NCBI RefSeq assembly: GCF_900115815.1
Contig: NZ_FOXV01000008.1
Coordinates: 124,001-188,000 of the forward strand
Direction of reading: 5' to 3'
Source: Roseivivax halotolerans
Lineage (GTDB): Bacteria > Pseudomonadota > Alphaproteobacteria > Rhodobacterales > Rhodobacteraceae
Length of the DNA stretch: 64,000 bases
This document shows, piece by piece, positions 44,575-53,341 of the stretch. The notes under the pieces were generated by a model. That model ran no database searches. It saw nothing but the letters and a program-made list of their open reading frames with translations, and had not been told where the DNA came from. How positions within the stretch are numbered: position 1 is the stretch's first letter; every line of letters starts with the position of its first letter. The position numbers were made by a program, and so were the translations under genes.

Positions 44575-44595
44575 TTTGGGTTGGCCCAAATACCG
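44575..44595 (-). repeat. Partial inverted copy of the repeat tail
   Basis: This 21-nt stretch, read on the minus strand, matches the tail of copy 2 (44406-44426) at 17 of 21 positions, with the ends cggtattt and caaa conserved. Copy 2 and this tail therefore form an imperfect inverted repeat about 170 nt apart. Confidence 0.5.
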
Positions 44596-44650
44596 ACTTT
44601 GAACCCGTGGGGTCGGGCGCGCGTACGGGCATGAGCGTCTGGAGGCGCAT

Positions 44651-46096
44651 ATGAGCCGGGCGCTGATGATCCAGGGCACGGGCTCCAACGTGGGCAAATC
44701 GGTTCTTGTCGCCGGGCTTTGCCGCGCCGCGGTGAAACGCGGGCTGTCGGTTGCGCCGTTCAAGCCGCAGAACATGTCCAATAATGCCGCCGTGACCGCG
44801 GATGGCGGGGAAATCGGCCGCGCGCAGGCATTGCAGGCCCGAGCGGCGGGTCTTGCGCTCCATACCGATATGAACCCCGTGCTCCTGAAACCCGAATCCG
44901 AGACGGGCGCGCAGGTTGTCGTGCAGGGCCGCCGGATCGCGACGGTGAAGGCGCGCGATTACGCGCGGCTGAAAGCGGAGCTGATCTCCCCCGTGCGCGA
45001 AAGCTTCGAACGGCTGCGCGCCAGGCACGACCTCGTTCTCGTCGAAGGCGCGGGCAGTCCGGCGGAAGTGAACCTGCGCGCGAACGACATCGCCAATATG
45101 GGCTTTGCCGTCGCGGCGGACGTGCCCGTGATCCTGGCGGGCGATATCGACCGTGGCGGCGTGATCGCGCAGATCGTCGGCACGCAGGCCGTGCTGCCAG
45201 CCGAGGACGCGGCCCAGATCGCAGGCTTTCTCGTCAACAAGTTTCGCGGCGATCCGAGCCTCTTCGACGATGGCTACCGCCTGATCGAGCAACATACGGG
45301 CTGGCGCGGCTTCGGCGTTCTGCCATGGTTCGGCGAGGCGTGGCGGCTGCCGGCGGAGGATGCGCTCGATCTTAGGGGACAGGCCCGCGAGGGCACGCTG
45401 CACATCGTGTGCCTGCGGCTTGGCCGGATCGCGAATTTCGACGATCTCGATCCGCTCGCGCAGGAGCCGGGCGTGCGACTGACGATGCTCGGGCCCGGAG
45501 AGGCTCTGCCCGGTGATACGGACCTGGTGATCCTGCCGGGGAGCAAGTCGACGCGGGGCGATCTTGCCTATCTGCGCGAGCAGGGCTGGGATCTCGATCT
45601 CGTCGCACATCTGCGGCGCGGCGGGCACGTTCTCGGCATCTGCGGCGGCTACCAGATGCTCGGAACGGTCATTCACGATCCCGATGGGCTGGAAGGTCCG
45701 CCGGGACACGAGGCGGGGCTCGGGCTTCTCGATGTCGAGACGCGCATGTCTCCGGACAAGCGTCTGAGCGAGGTCGACGCGGTCCACGTCGCGACGGGCG
45801 TCGCGTTTCGCGGCTACGAGATACATATCGGCCAGACCGACGGGCCGGACCGGGCGCGGCCTTTCGCGCGTGTGGAGGCTGCGCCCGAGGGCGCGGTCAG
45901 TGCCGATGGCAGGATCGCGGGCAGCTACGTGCACGGCATGTTCTCGGACGATGCGTTCCGCGCGGCCTATCTTGCAGGCTTCGGCGTGGCGTCCGAGGCG
46001 GGATATGATGCGCGCGTGGAAGGCACGCTCGACGCGCTTGCGGCGCATCTCGAGGCGCATCTCGATCTCGACGCGCTCTTGGCGGCGGCCCGCTAG
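44651..46096 (+). CDS. cobQ: Cobyric acid synthase
   Basis: A 481-residue amidotransferase that amidates four carboxylates of adenosylcobyrinic acid a,c-diamide. The N-terminal synthetase half has [47 protein letters not shown] and the metal/phosphate segment [12 protein letters not shown]. The C-terminal glutaminase half has [16 protein letters not shown], the catalytic cysteine in [12 protein letters not shown], and a histidine in GSYVHGMF. It shares a CTAG stop with the convergent decarboxylase gene. Confidence 0.96.
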   Translation: MSRALMIQGTGSNVGKSVLVAGLCRAAVKRGLSVAPFKPQNMSNNAAVTADGGEIGRAQALQARAAGLALHTDMNPVLLKPESETGAQVVVQGRRIATVKARDYARLKAELISPVRESFERLRARHDLVLVEGAGSPAEVNLRANDIANMGFAVAADVPVILAGDIDRGGVIAQIVGTQAVLPAEDAAQIAGFLVNKFRGDPSLFDDGYRLIEQHTGWRGFGVLPWFGEAWRLPAEDALDLRGQAREGTLHIVCLRLGRIANFDDLDPLAQEPGVRLTMLGPGEALPGDTDLVILPGSKSTRGDLAYLREQGWDLDLVAHLRRGGHVLGICGGYQMLGTVIHDPDGLEGPPGHEAGLGLLDVETRMSPDKRLSEVDAVHVATGVAFRGYEIHIGQTDGPDRARPFARVEAAPEGAVSADGRIAGSYVHGMFSDDAFRAAYLAGFGVASEAGYDARVEGTLDALAAHLEAHLDLDALLAAAR

Positions 46097-47055
46097 CTCA
46101 GCGCGGCACGGAGGCGATCCCAGCCGGAGGCATCGCCGGGCAGTCCGAGGCGCAGCCAGCGCGTCGAATAGGGAAAAATGCGGCTCCAGATCCGCTGCGA
46201 GGCGAGACGGTCCTGTGCCTCCGTCGCATCCGGCGTCTCGTAGGTGCGAAAAAGTGTTGTGCCGCCGGCAAGCGTCCATCCTGCCTCGGCGGCCCAGGTG
46301 TCGAGCCGCGCGCTGTCTGCCTCGAGCCGGTCGCGCGTCGCGCGCTGCCAGTCGAGATCGCGCAGGGCGACACGCCCCGCCGCGATTGCAGGGCCGCTGA
46401 CTGCCCAGGGTCCCGCCAGCTCGGCCAGATCCGCCCGGAGTCGCGCTCCGGTCAGCGCGAAGCCGAGGCGCAGTCCCGCAAGGCCATAGAACTTCCCGAA
46501 GGAGCGCAGCACAACGATACGGTCGGAGGTTGGACCGAGGCGCGGCGCGAGGCTTTGGGAGGGGTCGGCATCGGCGAAGCTCTCATCGACGATCAGCAGG
46601 CCGACCTCTTCGGACAAGGCCTCCAGCCGGTCCGCGGAGATCCGCCGCCCGTCCGGGTTGTTGGGCGAGACCACGATCGCAAGGTCGGCGCCCTCGAGCT
46701 GCTCGGATGCCGAAACCTCGCTCACGGCCCATCCGCCCGCACGCAACGCGGCGGCGTGTTCATTATAGGTCGGGCCGAGGATCGCCGCGCGGCCGCGCGC
46801 CTTGAGATGCGGCACAAGCTGGATCGCGGCCTGTGCGCCCGCAAGCGGCAGGGGGCGGACGCGCGTGTCATAGGCGATCCGTGCCGCCGCTTCGAGATCG
46901 GCGAGTGCCTCCGCGCCGGGCAGGGTTGTCAGACTCGCGGTCTCGAGCGCTGGCATCGGATAGGGCACCGGATTGATGCCCGTGGAAAGGTCGAGCCAGT
47001 CGCCTTTCCCCCAACGCGCCCGCGCCTTGCCAAGATCTCCGCCGTGATCGCGCAC
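46093..47055 (-). CDS. cobC: Threonine-phosphate decarboxylase
   Basis: A 320-residue PLP enzyme of fold type I that makes (R)-1-amino-2-propanol phosphate, the linker to the nucleotide loop. It begins with [18 protein letters not shown] and [12 protein letters not shown]. The PLP lysine is in [18 protein letters not shown], and [11 protein letters not shown] and IVDESFAD are the other cofactor motifs. Named CobC in Pseudomonas denitrificans and CobD in Salmonella. It is downstream of cbiB by 10 nt. Confidence 0.92.
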   Translation of the reverse strand: MRDHGGDLGKARARWGKGDWLDLSTGINPVPYPMPALETASLTTLPGAEALADLEAAARIAYDTRVRPLPLAGAQAAIQLVPHLKARGRAAILGPTYNEHAAALRAGGWAVSEVSASEQLEGADLAIVVSPNNPDGRRISADRLEALSEEVGLLIVDESFADADPSQSLAPRLGPTSDRIVVLRSFGKFYGLAGLRLGFALTGARLRADLAELAGPWAVSGPAIAAGRVALRDLDWQRATRDRLEADSARLDTWAAEAGWTLAGGTTLFRTYETPDATEAQDRLASQRIWSRIFPYSTRWLRLGLPGDASGWDRLRAALS

Positions 47056-47065
47056 CCTATCCCCT

Positions 47066-48007
47066 TCAGATCAGCGCCATCAGCCCAAGCGCCGCGCCGA
47101 GACAGAGCATCGCGCGGACGTAAAGTGCAAGCCCCCGGTTCAGCGCGCCCGGCTCTGGATCTGGCGCGCCTTCGTTCAGCCAGGGCTCGTCCGAGACGCG
47201 GCTGCCGTAGCGGCGCGGACCTGAGAGCCGTACACCGAGGGCGCCCGCCATTGCCGCTTCGGGCCAGCCGGCATTGGGCGAGCGATGGCGGCGCGCGTCG
47301 TGGCGCATGACGTGGATCGCGGAGCCCGGGCGGCTCGACGTGAGAGCGAAAAGGAGGCCGGTCAGCCGTGCCGGCACGAGGTTGACGAGATCGTCGAGAC
47401 GCGCCGCGGCCCGACCGAACTCCTCGTGACGGGGCGTGCGGTGCCCGATCATCGAATCCATCGTGTTGATCGCCTTGTAGGCCACGATACCGGGCAGACC
47501 GGCGAGAGCGCCCCAGAAGAGCGGTGCGACGATCCCGTCGGATGTGTTCTCGGCCAGGCTTTCGAGCGCGGCGCGGGCGATCCCGCCGCGGTCGAGCTGC
47601 GCGGGATCGCGGCCGACGATCATGGCGACCGCTCCACGCGCGGCCTCGATATCGCCTCTGACAAGCGGCTCCGCGACGGCGCGAACATGCGCGTGCATGG
47701 ACCGCAGGGCAACGAACGGCCAGGCGAGAAGGCCGCCGACGAGAATGCCAAGGGCGCCGTCTGGGACGAGCGCCTGCAGGACGAATGCGGGGATCAGTGT
47801 CGCGGTGAGGACAACGGCGACGGTCAATGCGCCCTTGCGGCGCCGTTCGGCGCCGGGAGCGTCGTCACGGTTCCATGTCCGGTCGAGACGCGTGATGAGC
47901 GCACCGATCCAGGTGACGGGATGGCCGATCCGGCGATAGAGCGCGTCGGGCCAGCCGAGCGCCGCGTCGATCAGGCAGGCCACCAGCATCATCGCGGCGA
48001 AACTCAT
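47066..48007 (-). CDS. cbiB: Adenosylcobinamide-phosphate synthase CbiB
   Basis: A 313-residue integral membrane protein with four to five membrane segments that joins aminopropanol phosphate to adenosylcobyric acid (CobD in P. denitrificans). Typical are LIDAALGWPDALYRRIGHPVTWIGALI, ESLAENTSDGIVAPLFWGALAGLPGIVAYKAINTMDSMIGHR (cited as landmark pieces) and HRSPNAGWPEAAMAGALGVRLSG. It overlaps the kinase gene upstream by 4 nt. Confidence 0.95.
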   Translation of the reverse strand: MSFAAMMLVACLIDAALGWPDALYRRIGHPVTWIGALITRLDRTWNRDDAPGAERRRKGALTVAVVLTATLIPAFVLQALVPDGALGILVGGLLAWPFVALRSMHAHVRAVAEPLVRGDIEAARGAVAMIVGRDPAQLDRGGIARAALESLAENTSDGIVAPLFWGALAGLPGIVAYKAINTMDSMIGHRTPRHEEFGRAAARLDDLVNLVPARLTGLLFALTSSRPGSAIHVMRHDARRHRSPNAGWPEAAMAGALGVRLSGPRRYGSRVSDEPWLNEGAPDPEPGALNRGLALYVRAMLCLGAALGLMALI

Positions 48008-48798
48008 GGTGCGTCTCCGGTGCGGAAGCGAAAGACGCGGGTGAGCCCGGCAGCGCGCAGGATCGCGTCTGCATTCTCAGGCGTTTGTCCCGGTGCGAAG
48101 ATGAGGCCGCGTGCAGAGCCTGTATGGGCCCGGACATGACCAAGCGCTCCGGTCTGTCGCACCAAATCGGGCATCGGATCGTCGGTCGGGCCGCGCATTT
48201 CGGTCGTGCGCTCCGCGGAGCGGGACGCGAGCGCGCTGCAGCTGGCAAGGTCCGGTCTTTCCCGCCAGGCGCGGACGAGATCGGCGATGTCGGGAAAGGT
48301 GTTATCCGATGGATCGGTGCGAAGAGGCGCGCCGAGGAAACCCCCGACGATCTCGGCCGCGGGTGGCGGCGCGATTGTTGCGATCACCCGGCCTTCGCGC
48401 GACGCCCAGAGGAGACGGTCCGGGTGAGGATACATCAAGGGGTCGCTCGCACCTTCCGTGCTCAGGCATGCCTTGGCGAGGATCGCCGCCGGACCCTCGA
48501 AGCCAGCGGCCCGAGCCAGAGCGACAAGCGTTGCCGTCGAAGCCCCGGCACCGCCGCCCGCCGGCATCTCCGCCGAGATATGGAACGTGCCCTGGGAGAG
48601 GTCGAGACCCGCCAGGAACATTGCAGCATCGGCAAGACCGACCGTGCCCGCATCGCCCGCAAGGTCCAGCGGGCCGTCTCCGAGCCGCTCCGCCGTCACG
48701 CATAGCTCCGCGCACGGGATCGTCACCAGCGTCACGGGTCCGCCGGGTCCGAGCCTGCCTTGCAGCCATTCGCCGAAATGTCCTGCGACACGGACCAT
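48004..48798 (-). CDS. bluE: GHMP-type L-threonine kinase, BluE/PduX-like
   Basis: A 264-residue GHMP kinase with the signature PAGGGAGASTATLVALARA, the N-terminal GHFGEWLQGRLGPGGPVTLVTIP and a C-terminal GSARGLIFAP loop. PduX in Salmonella and BluE in Rhodobacter capsulatus phosphorylate L-threonine for the aminopropanol linker. Its place directly before cbiB and the decarboxylase completes that branch. Family assignment is firm; the symbol bluE is by context. Confidence 0.8.
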   Translation of the reverse strand: MVRVAGHFGEWLQGRLGPGGPVTLVTIPCAELCVTAERLGDGPLDLAGDAGTVGLADAAMFLAGLDLSQGTFHISAEMPAGGGAGASTATLVALARAAGFEGPAAILAKACLSTEGASDPLMYPHPDRLLWASREGRVIATIAPPPAAEIVGGFLGAPLRTDPSDNTFPDIADLVRAWRERPDLASCSALASRSAERTTEMRGPTDDPMPDLVRQTGALGHVRAHTGSARGLIFAPGQTPENADAILRAAGLTRVFRFRTGDAP

Positions 48799-48801
48799 GA
48801 C

Positions 48802-49383
48802 TTACAGACCCGGTGCGTTCACGCAGATGATGGAGAGCCCGCCCGGATGGCATCTGAGCCGCGTCAAGGACAGCGGGGCGATCTCGAAGGCGAGGCCCGC
48901 CTCCTTGTGCCCGAGCGCGCGGGAGAGAGCCGCGCGAACGAGTCCCGCATGGGCGATCACGGCGATGGACCCACCTTCTCGGGCGCGGGCTTCGAGACGT
49001 TCGAGCGCGGGCGCGGCCCGCTCGCAGAGATCGGAAAAGCTCTCGCCCTCGGGCGGGCGGCGCTGCGCCAGTTCGGACAGGGTCAGCGGGCCGAGATCCG
49101 GCAATGCGTCGAATGGCAGGCCGTCCTCGGCGCCGAAATCCTGCTCCCACAGGCAGGCATCTTCGGGGATGTCGCGCCCGGGAAACACCGCGGCGGCCGT
49201 CTCGCGGCACCGTCGTGCGGGGCTCGACACCGTCTCGCAGCCGCTCAGCGCAGCGCGCAGCTTGGACAGAGCATCCTTTCCCGGCAAGATCGCGGACACA
49301 TCCGTGCGCCCGACAAGCCGCCCGCCGTGATCTGCGGGCGCATGCCGGATCAGGATGAGCTCGGACGGACCGATGGGCGGCAT
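48802..49383 (-). CDS. Histidine phosphatase, probable alpha-ribazole phosphatase
   Basis: A 193-residue phosphoglycerate-mutase-like phosphatase. The phospho-histidine motif is LILIRHAPAD, then VSSPARRCRETAAAVFPG (catalytic Arg), and the second histidine in AVIAHAGLVRAALSRAL. The third residue of the usual RHG motif is Ala, which is common in the CobC-like branch. In this cluster it most likely dephosphorylates alpha-ribazole-5'-phosphate or adenosylcobalamin-5'-phosphate. Its ATG at 49383 lies back to back with an alternative start of the next + gene. Confidence 0.75.
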   Translation of the reverse strand: MPPIGPSELILIRHAPADHGGRLVGRTDVSAILPGKDALSKLRAALSGCETVSSPARRCRETAAAVFPGRDIPEDACLWEQDFGAEDGLPFDALPDLGPLTLSELAQRRPPEGESFSDLCERAAPALERLEARAREGGSIAVIAHAGLVRAALSRALGHKEAGLAFEIAPLSLTRLRCHPGGLSIICVNAPGL

Positions 49384-49426
49384 GAGGGCTTTTCTCCGTT
49401 CGGAAAACCTGCTTTCTCACGAAGAC

Positions 49427-49933
49427 ATGGGAAAGTCGATCCTGATAACCGGCGGTGCGCGCTCGGGGAAAAGCCTGCTGGCCGAGCGTCTGACGCTCGA
49501 GCTGGGGCGTCCTGCTATCTACATCGCGACCGCCGAGGCCCACGATGCGGAGATGGAGGCGCGCATTGCCGCGCACGTATCCCGGCGCGGGCCGGAATGG
49601 CGCACTGTGACCGCACCGCTCGACCTCGTCGGCGCGCTTGAGGAAAGCGACGGGCAGGGCCCGCGACTCGTCGATTGCCTGACGCTTTGGCTGTCGAACC
49701 TGATGCATGCGGAGATCGACTGGCCCGATGCGGGAGATGCGCTCGCGACGACGCTGTCGGCCCAGACATCGCCGGTCGTGATCGTCACCAACGAAGTGGG
49801 CGGCGGCATCGTGCCCGAAAATGCGTTGGCGCGGCGGTTCCGCGATGCGGCAGGCGCGATCAACCAGCGTATCGCAGCCGCCGCGGACGAAGTGCATCTC
49901 TGCGTTGCGGGTTATCCGATGAGAGTGAAATGA
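49427..49933 (+). CDS. cobU: Adenosylcobinamide kinase / guanylyltransferase
   Basis: A 168-residue bifunctional enzyme (CobP in P. denitrificans) that phosphorylates adenosylcobinamide and transfers GMP to it. It shows the P-loop LITGGARSGKSLLAERL, YIATAEAHDAEMEARIAAH (guanylylated His region), LVDCLTLWLSNL and VTNEVGGGIVPENALARRFRD. I chose ATG 49427, where the family normally begins; an upstream ATG at 49382 would add 15 residues and overlap the divergent phosphatase start. It overlaps the next gene by 4 nt (ATGA). Confidence 0.94.
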   Translation: MGKSILITGGARSGKSLLAERLTLELGRPAIYIATAEAHDAEMEARIAAHVSRRGPEWRTVTAPLDLVGALEESDGQGPRLVDCLTLWLSNLMHAEIDWPDAGDALATTLSAQTSPVVIVTNEVGGGIVPENALARRFRDAAGAINQRIAAAADEVHLCVAGYPMRVK

Positions 49934-50946
49934 CAAACGAGCTGATCTTTGACGACCTGAACGCGATTCCCGGCTGGGCGAAGACGCTGCCCTCCTTTGA
50001 CGAGGATGCGGCGGAGGCGGCCAGGGCGCGGCAGGCCGAGCTGACGAAACCGCCGGGATCGCTTGGCCGTCTCGAGGAGATCGCTCTGTTCGTCTCGGGC
50101 TGGCGTGGCGATCCGAAACCGCGTCTCGAGCGCGCGCAGGCGCTGGTTTTAGCCGGCAATCACGGCATCTGCGCTCAAGGTGTGAACCCGTTTCCGCAAG
50201 AGGTGACCGCGCAAATGGTCGCCAATTTCGAAGCGGGCGGGGCCGCGATCAATCAGCTGTGCCGCGTTGCGGGCGCCGATCTGTCGGTGATCGCGCTGGA
50301 GCTCGACACGCCGACCGGGGATTTCACCGAAGGCCCGGCGATGCGCTTTGACGAGACGCTCGAAGCTATGGCGCGAGGTGCGGAAGCGGTCGATCCAAGC
50401 GCGGACATCCTCATCCTGGGCGAGATGGGCATCGGCAATTCCACGATCGCGGCGGCGCTCGCCGCGTCCGCCTTCGGTGGGCCAGCGGCGGATTGGGTCG
50501 GGCGCGGCACCGGCTCGGACGAAGGCGGCATGTCGCTGAAGGCGCGGGTGATCGAGGCCGGGCTCTCCCGCCACGAGGCAGCGGGACCGATGGAGCGGCT
50601 TGCCGCGCTTGGCGGTCGCGAACAGGCGGCGATCTGCGGCGCGGTCCTAGCAGCGCGCGCCGCGCGTATCCCGGTCATCCTCGATGGCTATATTTGTACC
50701 GCGTCGGTCGCACCGCTTGCAGCGGCGGAGCCCCGGCTTCTGGACCATTGCCTGATCGCTCATGCCAGCGCCGAGCCCGGCCATGCGCGGCTCTGCGCTG
50801 CGCTCGGCAAGCGGCCGATACTCGATCTCGGCATGGCGCTTGGCGAAGGGTCCGGCGCGGCGCTCGCGCTTGGCATCGTCAAAGGGGCCGTCGCCTGCCA
50901 CAGCGGCATGGCCACCTTCGCCGAGGCCGGCGTCGCAGGCGGATGA
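49930..50946 (+). CDS. cobT: Nicotinate-nucleotide-dimethylbenzimidazole phosphoribosyltransferase
   Basis: A 338-residue enzyme that makes alpha-ribazole phosphate from DMB and NaMN (CobU in P. denitrificans). KPPGSLGRLEEIALFVSGW, VLAGNHGICAQGVNPFP, LGEMGIGNSTIAAAL and the catalytic glutamate near the C terminus (LDLGMALGEGSGAALAL) fit the family. It overlaps the kinase gene and cobalamin synthase by 4 nt each. Confidence 0.95.
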   Translation: MTNELIFDDLNAIPGWAKTLPSFDEDAAEAARARQAELTKPPGSLGRLEEIALFVSGWRGDPKPRLERAQALVLAGNHGICAQGVNPFPQEVTAQMVANFEAGGAAINQLCRVAGADLSVIALELDTPTGDFTEGPAMRFDETLEAMARGAEAVDPSADILILGEMGIGNSTIAAALAASAFGGPAADWVGRGTGSDEGGMSLKARVIEAGLSRHEAAGPMERLAALGGREQAAICGAVLAARAARIPVILDGYICTASVAPLAAAEPRLLDHCLIAHASAEPGHARLCAALGKRPILDLGMALGEGSGAALALGIVKGAVACHSGMATFAEAGVAGG

Positions 50947-51668
50947 GCCTCGCGCGGCGACGGGACGAGGCGCGGCTCGCCGTCATGCTGCTGACGCGGC
51001 TACCTGTCGGGACGATCCGGGGCGACGCGCCCGATCTGTCTGCAAGCCGATGGGCATGGCCGCTCGTCGGGCTTTTGACCGGCAGCATCGGTTGGGCGGT
51101 GATGGCCATGGCTTTGGCGGCCGACTTAGGTGCCTCTCTGGCAGCGCTCCTCGCGGTGGCGGCAATGATCATCGCCACGGGTGCGATGCATCACGACGGG
51201 CTCGCCGACAGTGCGGACGGTCTCTGGGGCGGTCATGATACGGCCCGCCGCCTAGAGATCATGCGCGACAGCCGGATCGGCAGCTACGGCGTGCTCGCTC
51301 TCATTTTTGCGGTCGGTCTCGAATGGCAGGCGATCATGGCATCGAGCGCCGTCACGTGGACAGGGTTCGCGCTGATCGCGGTTGCCAGCCGGCTCGCGAT
51401 GATGATCGTGTCCGACCTCGTTCCGAACGCTCGCAGCGACGGGCTGGGACACTCTGCACACGGAGGCGGGCGGCATGCCTGGCTGCCGGGGGGCGTGGCT
51501 GCGCTTTTGCTTTGCATGGCGTGCGGCGGCTGGTTGGCCCTTCTCGTCATCGCGGCGATTGGCGCCGGGGTCGCGACCGTCGCGCGGCGGAAGATCGGCG
51601 GTCAGACCGGCGACATTCTCGGCGCGGTGCAAGTTCTGAGCGCGATTGGCGGCTGGATCGCGCTCTGA
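50943..51668 (+). CDS. cobS: Adenosylcobinamide-GDP ribazoletransferase (cobalamin synthase)
   Basis: A 241-residue polytopic membrane enzyme (CobV in P. denitrificans) that joins adenosylcobinamide-GDP to alpha-ribazole. The acidic active-site motif HHDGLADSADGLWGG is clear, followed by RRLEIMRDSRIGSYGVLAL and about six hydrophobic segments. This is the last gene of the + strand cobU-cobT-cobS operon. It should not be confused with the chelatase subunit also named CobS. Confidence 0.95.
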   Translation: MSLARRRDEARLAVMLLTRLPVGTIRGDAPDLSASRWAWPLVGLLTGSIGWAVMAMALAADLGASLAALLAVAAMIIATGAMHHDGLADSADGLWGGHDTARRLEIMRDSRIGSYGVLALIFAVGLEWQAIMASSAVTWTGFALIAVASRLAMMIVSDLVPNARSDGLGHSAHGGGRHAWLPGGVAALLLCMACGGWLALLVIAAIGAGVATVARRKIGGQTGDILGAVQVLSAIGGWIAL

Positions 51669-51742
51669 TCCGGTAGGGCGATCGTGAAACCGATTACAGG
51701 GCCATTCGCTCCCGGCGCACGACATTTCCCGACAAAAATACT

Positions 51743-51770
51743 TTGACACCACGGCCGGGCGTGATACCCG
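51743..51770 (+). promoter_or_regulatory. Promoter of the Fe(III)-binding protein gene
   Basis: TTGACA (51743-51748), a 16-bp spacer and TACCCG (51765-51770). The predicted start near 51777 leaves about 20 nt of leader carrying the GAGG ribosome site. I searched by eye for an Irr or RirA-type iron box and did not find a convincing one. Confidence 0.5.
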
Positions 51771-51798
51771 ATCAAAAGTGTCAGAAAATGAGGATATC

Positions 51799-52827
51799 AT
51801 GACCAGCAAGATTCTTCGTTCCACGCTCGTTTCGGTGGCCGCGCTCAGCGTTGCCGCACCGGCATTCGCGCAGGACAATGGCGAGGTGAACCTCTATTCC
51901 TCGCGCCATTACGATACGGACGAGCGGCTTTATTCCGAGTTCGAAGAGCAGACCGGCATCACCATCAACCGCATCGAGGGCGATGCCGACGAACTCATCG
52001 CGCGGATGGAAGCCGAGGGCGAGAATTCCCCCGCTGACGTCTTCCTGACGGTCGACACCTCGCGCCTCGAGCGCGCGAAGGATGCAGGCCTTCTGCAAGC
52101 GGTCGACAGCGACGTTCTCGAAGAGCGCATTCCGGACCAGTACCAGGACAGCGACAACCAGTGGTTCGGCTTCTCGCTGCGCGGGCGGATCATCTTCTAC
52201 GACAACGAAAACGTGGAAAACCCGCCGCAGACCTACATGGATCTCGCCTCGGACGAGTACGAAGGAATGGTCTGCATCCGCTCCTCCACGAACACCTATA
52301 ACCAGACGCTGCTCGCCTCGATCATCGAGAACCAGGGCGAGGAAGCTGCGCGCGAATGGGCACAGGGCATCGTCGACAACATGGCGCGCGATCCTCAAGG
52401 CGGTGACACCGACCAGCTGCGCGGCATCGTCTCCGGCGAGTGTGCCATTGCGGTCGCGAACACGTATTATTTCGCCCGCGCCATCGCCAGCGACGTGGAT
52501 GGCGTCTCGGGGAGCATCGACCAGATCGGCTGGGTCTTCCCGAACCAGGACAGCAATGGCGCGCACGTGAACCTCTCGGGCGGCGGCGTCGCGGCGAATG
52601 CTCCCAACCGCGACAACGCGGTGGCTTTCCTGGAATACCTCGCCTCCGACAGCGCGCAGGAATACTTCGCAGCCGGCAATAACGAATACCCGGCGGTCGA
52701 CGGCGTCGAGACCACGGAAGCAGTGGACGAGCTGGGCGAATTCACGGCTGACGACGTCGATCTCTCGGCGGTTGCGAAACAGCTCCCGACGGCACAGCAG
52801 ATCTTCAACGAGGTCGGCTGGGAGTAA
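51799..52827 (+). CDS. fbpA: Periplasmic Fe(III)-binding protein
   Basis: A 342-residue ABC transporter binding protein with signal peptide (LVSVAALSVAAPAFAQ, mature start near residue 22). The mature start VNLYSSRHYDTDERLYSEFEEQTGI and the adjacent tyrosines in ANTYYFARAI match the FbpA/HitA ferric-ion family, where paired Tyr bind iron. ATG 51799 has GAGG 5 nt before; a GTG at 51778 would put a polar leader before the signal peptide. The permease lies nearby on the other strand; no ATPase gene is in the window. Confidence 0.92.
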   Translation: MTSKILRSTLVSVAALSVAAPAFAQDNGEVNLYSSRHYDTDERLYSEFEEQTGITINRIEGDADELIARMEAEGENSPADVFLTVDTSRLERAKDAGLLQAVDSDVLEERIPDQYQDSDNQWFGFSLRGRIIFYDNENVENPPQTYMDLASDEYEGMVCIRSSTNTYNQTLLASIIENQGEEAAREWAQGIVDNMARDPQGGDTDQLRGIVSGECAIAVANTYYFARAIASDVDGVSGSIDQIGWVFPNQDSNGAHVNLSGGGVAANAPNRDNAVAFLEYLASDSAQEYFAAGNNEYPAVDGVETTEAVDELGEFTADDVDLSAVAKQLPTAQQIFNEVGWE

Positions 52828-52851
52828 TCCCTGACTTCGGATGAGACGGAC

Positions 52852-52883
52852 AAGCCCCTCGCGAGACATCGCGAGGGGCTTTT
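52852..52883. terminator. Strong terminator after fbpA
   Basis: A perfect 13-bp stem, aagcccctcgcga with tcgcgaggggctt, and a 4-nt loop (52865-52868), ending in TTTT. It also overlaps the stop of the convergent acetyltransferase gene, and the A-rich left flank may let it work on both strands. Confidence 0.9.
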
Positions 52884-53341
52884 CAGTCTGGATCTCTCGT
52901 GATCCGCTGCCGGAAAAAGACGACCCGCTCGGTCTCCTCGAAGCCCGATGCGATGTGGAAGGCATGGCTCTCGCGATTGTCGATATGCGCGTCTGACGCC
53001 AGTTCCGTGCAGCCACGCGCCAACGCCCAGTCCCGCACGCCCGCGATCAGCGCGCGTCCGATGCCTGCACCGCGAAACGCGGCGTCGACGAAGATCCCCT
53101 CGAGAAAGGCGACCGGTGAGGTGTCGCATCCGTTGACGTGATCGCCGCGCAGCGTTGCCTCCGCGAACCCTCGAAGTTGCGCGGTTTCGCTCTCCTGGAG
53201 AAGCACCAGGCACGTCTCGGGTTGCCGGGTGAGCATCGCCTCTGCTTCGGCGCGGTGGATGTGGGGCGGCGTGTCGGTCCAGAGCCTCTGGCGCAGTGCG
53301 ATCCACCCGCCGAGGTCTAAGGTAGTGGCCCGCCGGATCAC
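52883..53341 (-). CDS. AAC(6')-like aminoglycoside N-acetyltransferase
   Basis: A 152-residue GNAT protein whose central and C-terminal motifs are those of the AAC(6')-I aminoglycoside acetyltransferases: FAEATLRGDHVNGCDTSPVAFLEGIFV, FRGAGIGRALI (acetyl-CoA loop), and SHAFHIASGFEETERVVFFRQ. Chromosomal relatives are often silent or have other natural substrates. It starts at GTG 53341, directly after the fbpB stop (TAG-GTG), so it is co-transcribed with the iron permease. Confidence 0.8.
   Translation of the reverse strand: MIRRATTLDLGGWIALRQRLWTDTPPHIHRAEAEAMLTRQPETCLVLLQESETAQLRGFAEATLRGDHVNGCDTSPVAFLEGIFVDAAFRGAGIGRALIAGVRDWALARGCTELASDAHIDNRESHAFHIASGFEETERVVFFRQRITRDPD

Larger units (their letters stand above)
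44333..44650. other. 318-bp intergenic region between cobO and cobQ
   Basis: No gene is apparent. It contains repeat copy 2 (44378-44428), a 9-bp perfect hairpin acgccgcgc/gcgcggcgt (44506-44514 with 44539-44547, 24-nt loop), and an inverted, diverged copy of the repeat tail (44575-44595). The cobQ ribosome site GGAGG lies just before 44651. I see no second cobalamin riboswitch, so cobQ is not visibly B12-controlled on this strand. Confidence 0.6.

Noticed and set aside
44333-44650. A second cobalamin riboswitch for cobQ
   Set aside because: None of the conserved boxes (GCCACTG, GGGAAGGC, AGACCTGCC) is present on either strand.
44438-46279. A 613-codon minus-strand frame opposite cobQ
   Set aside because: It is antisense to cobQ, which has all its catalytic motifs; the product is low-complexity and Arg/His-rich.
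49382-49426. Upstream start for cobU giving a second CATG back-to-back start pair with the phosphatase gene
   Set aside because: The family starts at the residues encoded from 49427; the 15 extra residues are not conserved-looking. Kept only as an alternative.
51669-51798. Iron-responsive operator (Irr or RirA box) at fbpA
   Set aside because: Only partial TGA...TCA matches with the wrong spacing; not convincing by eye.
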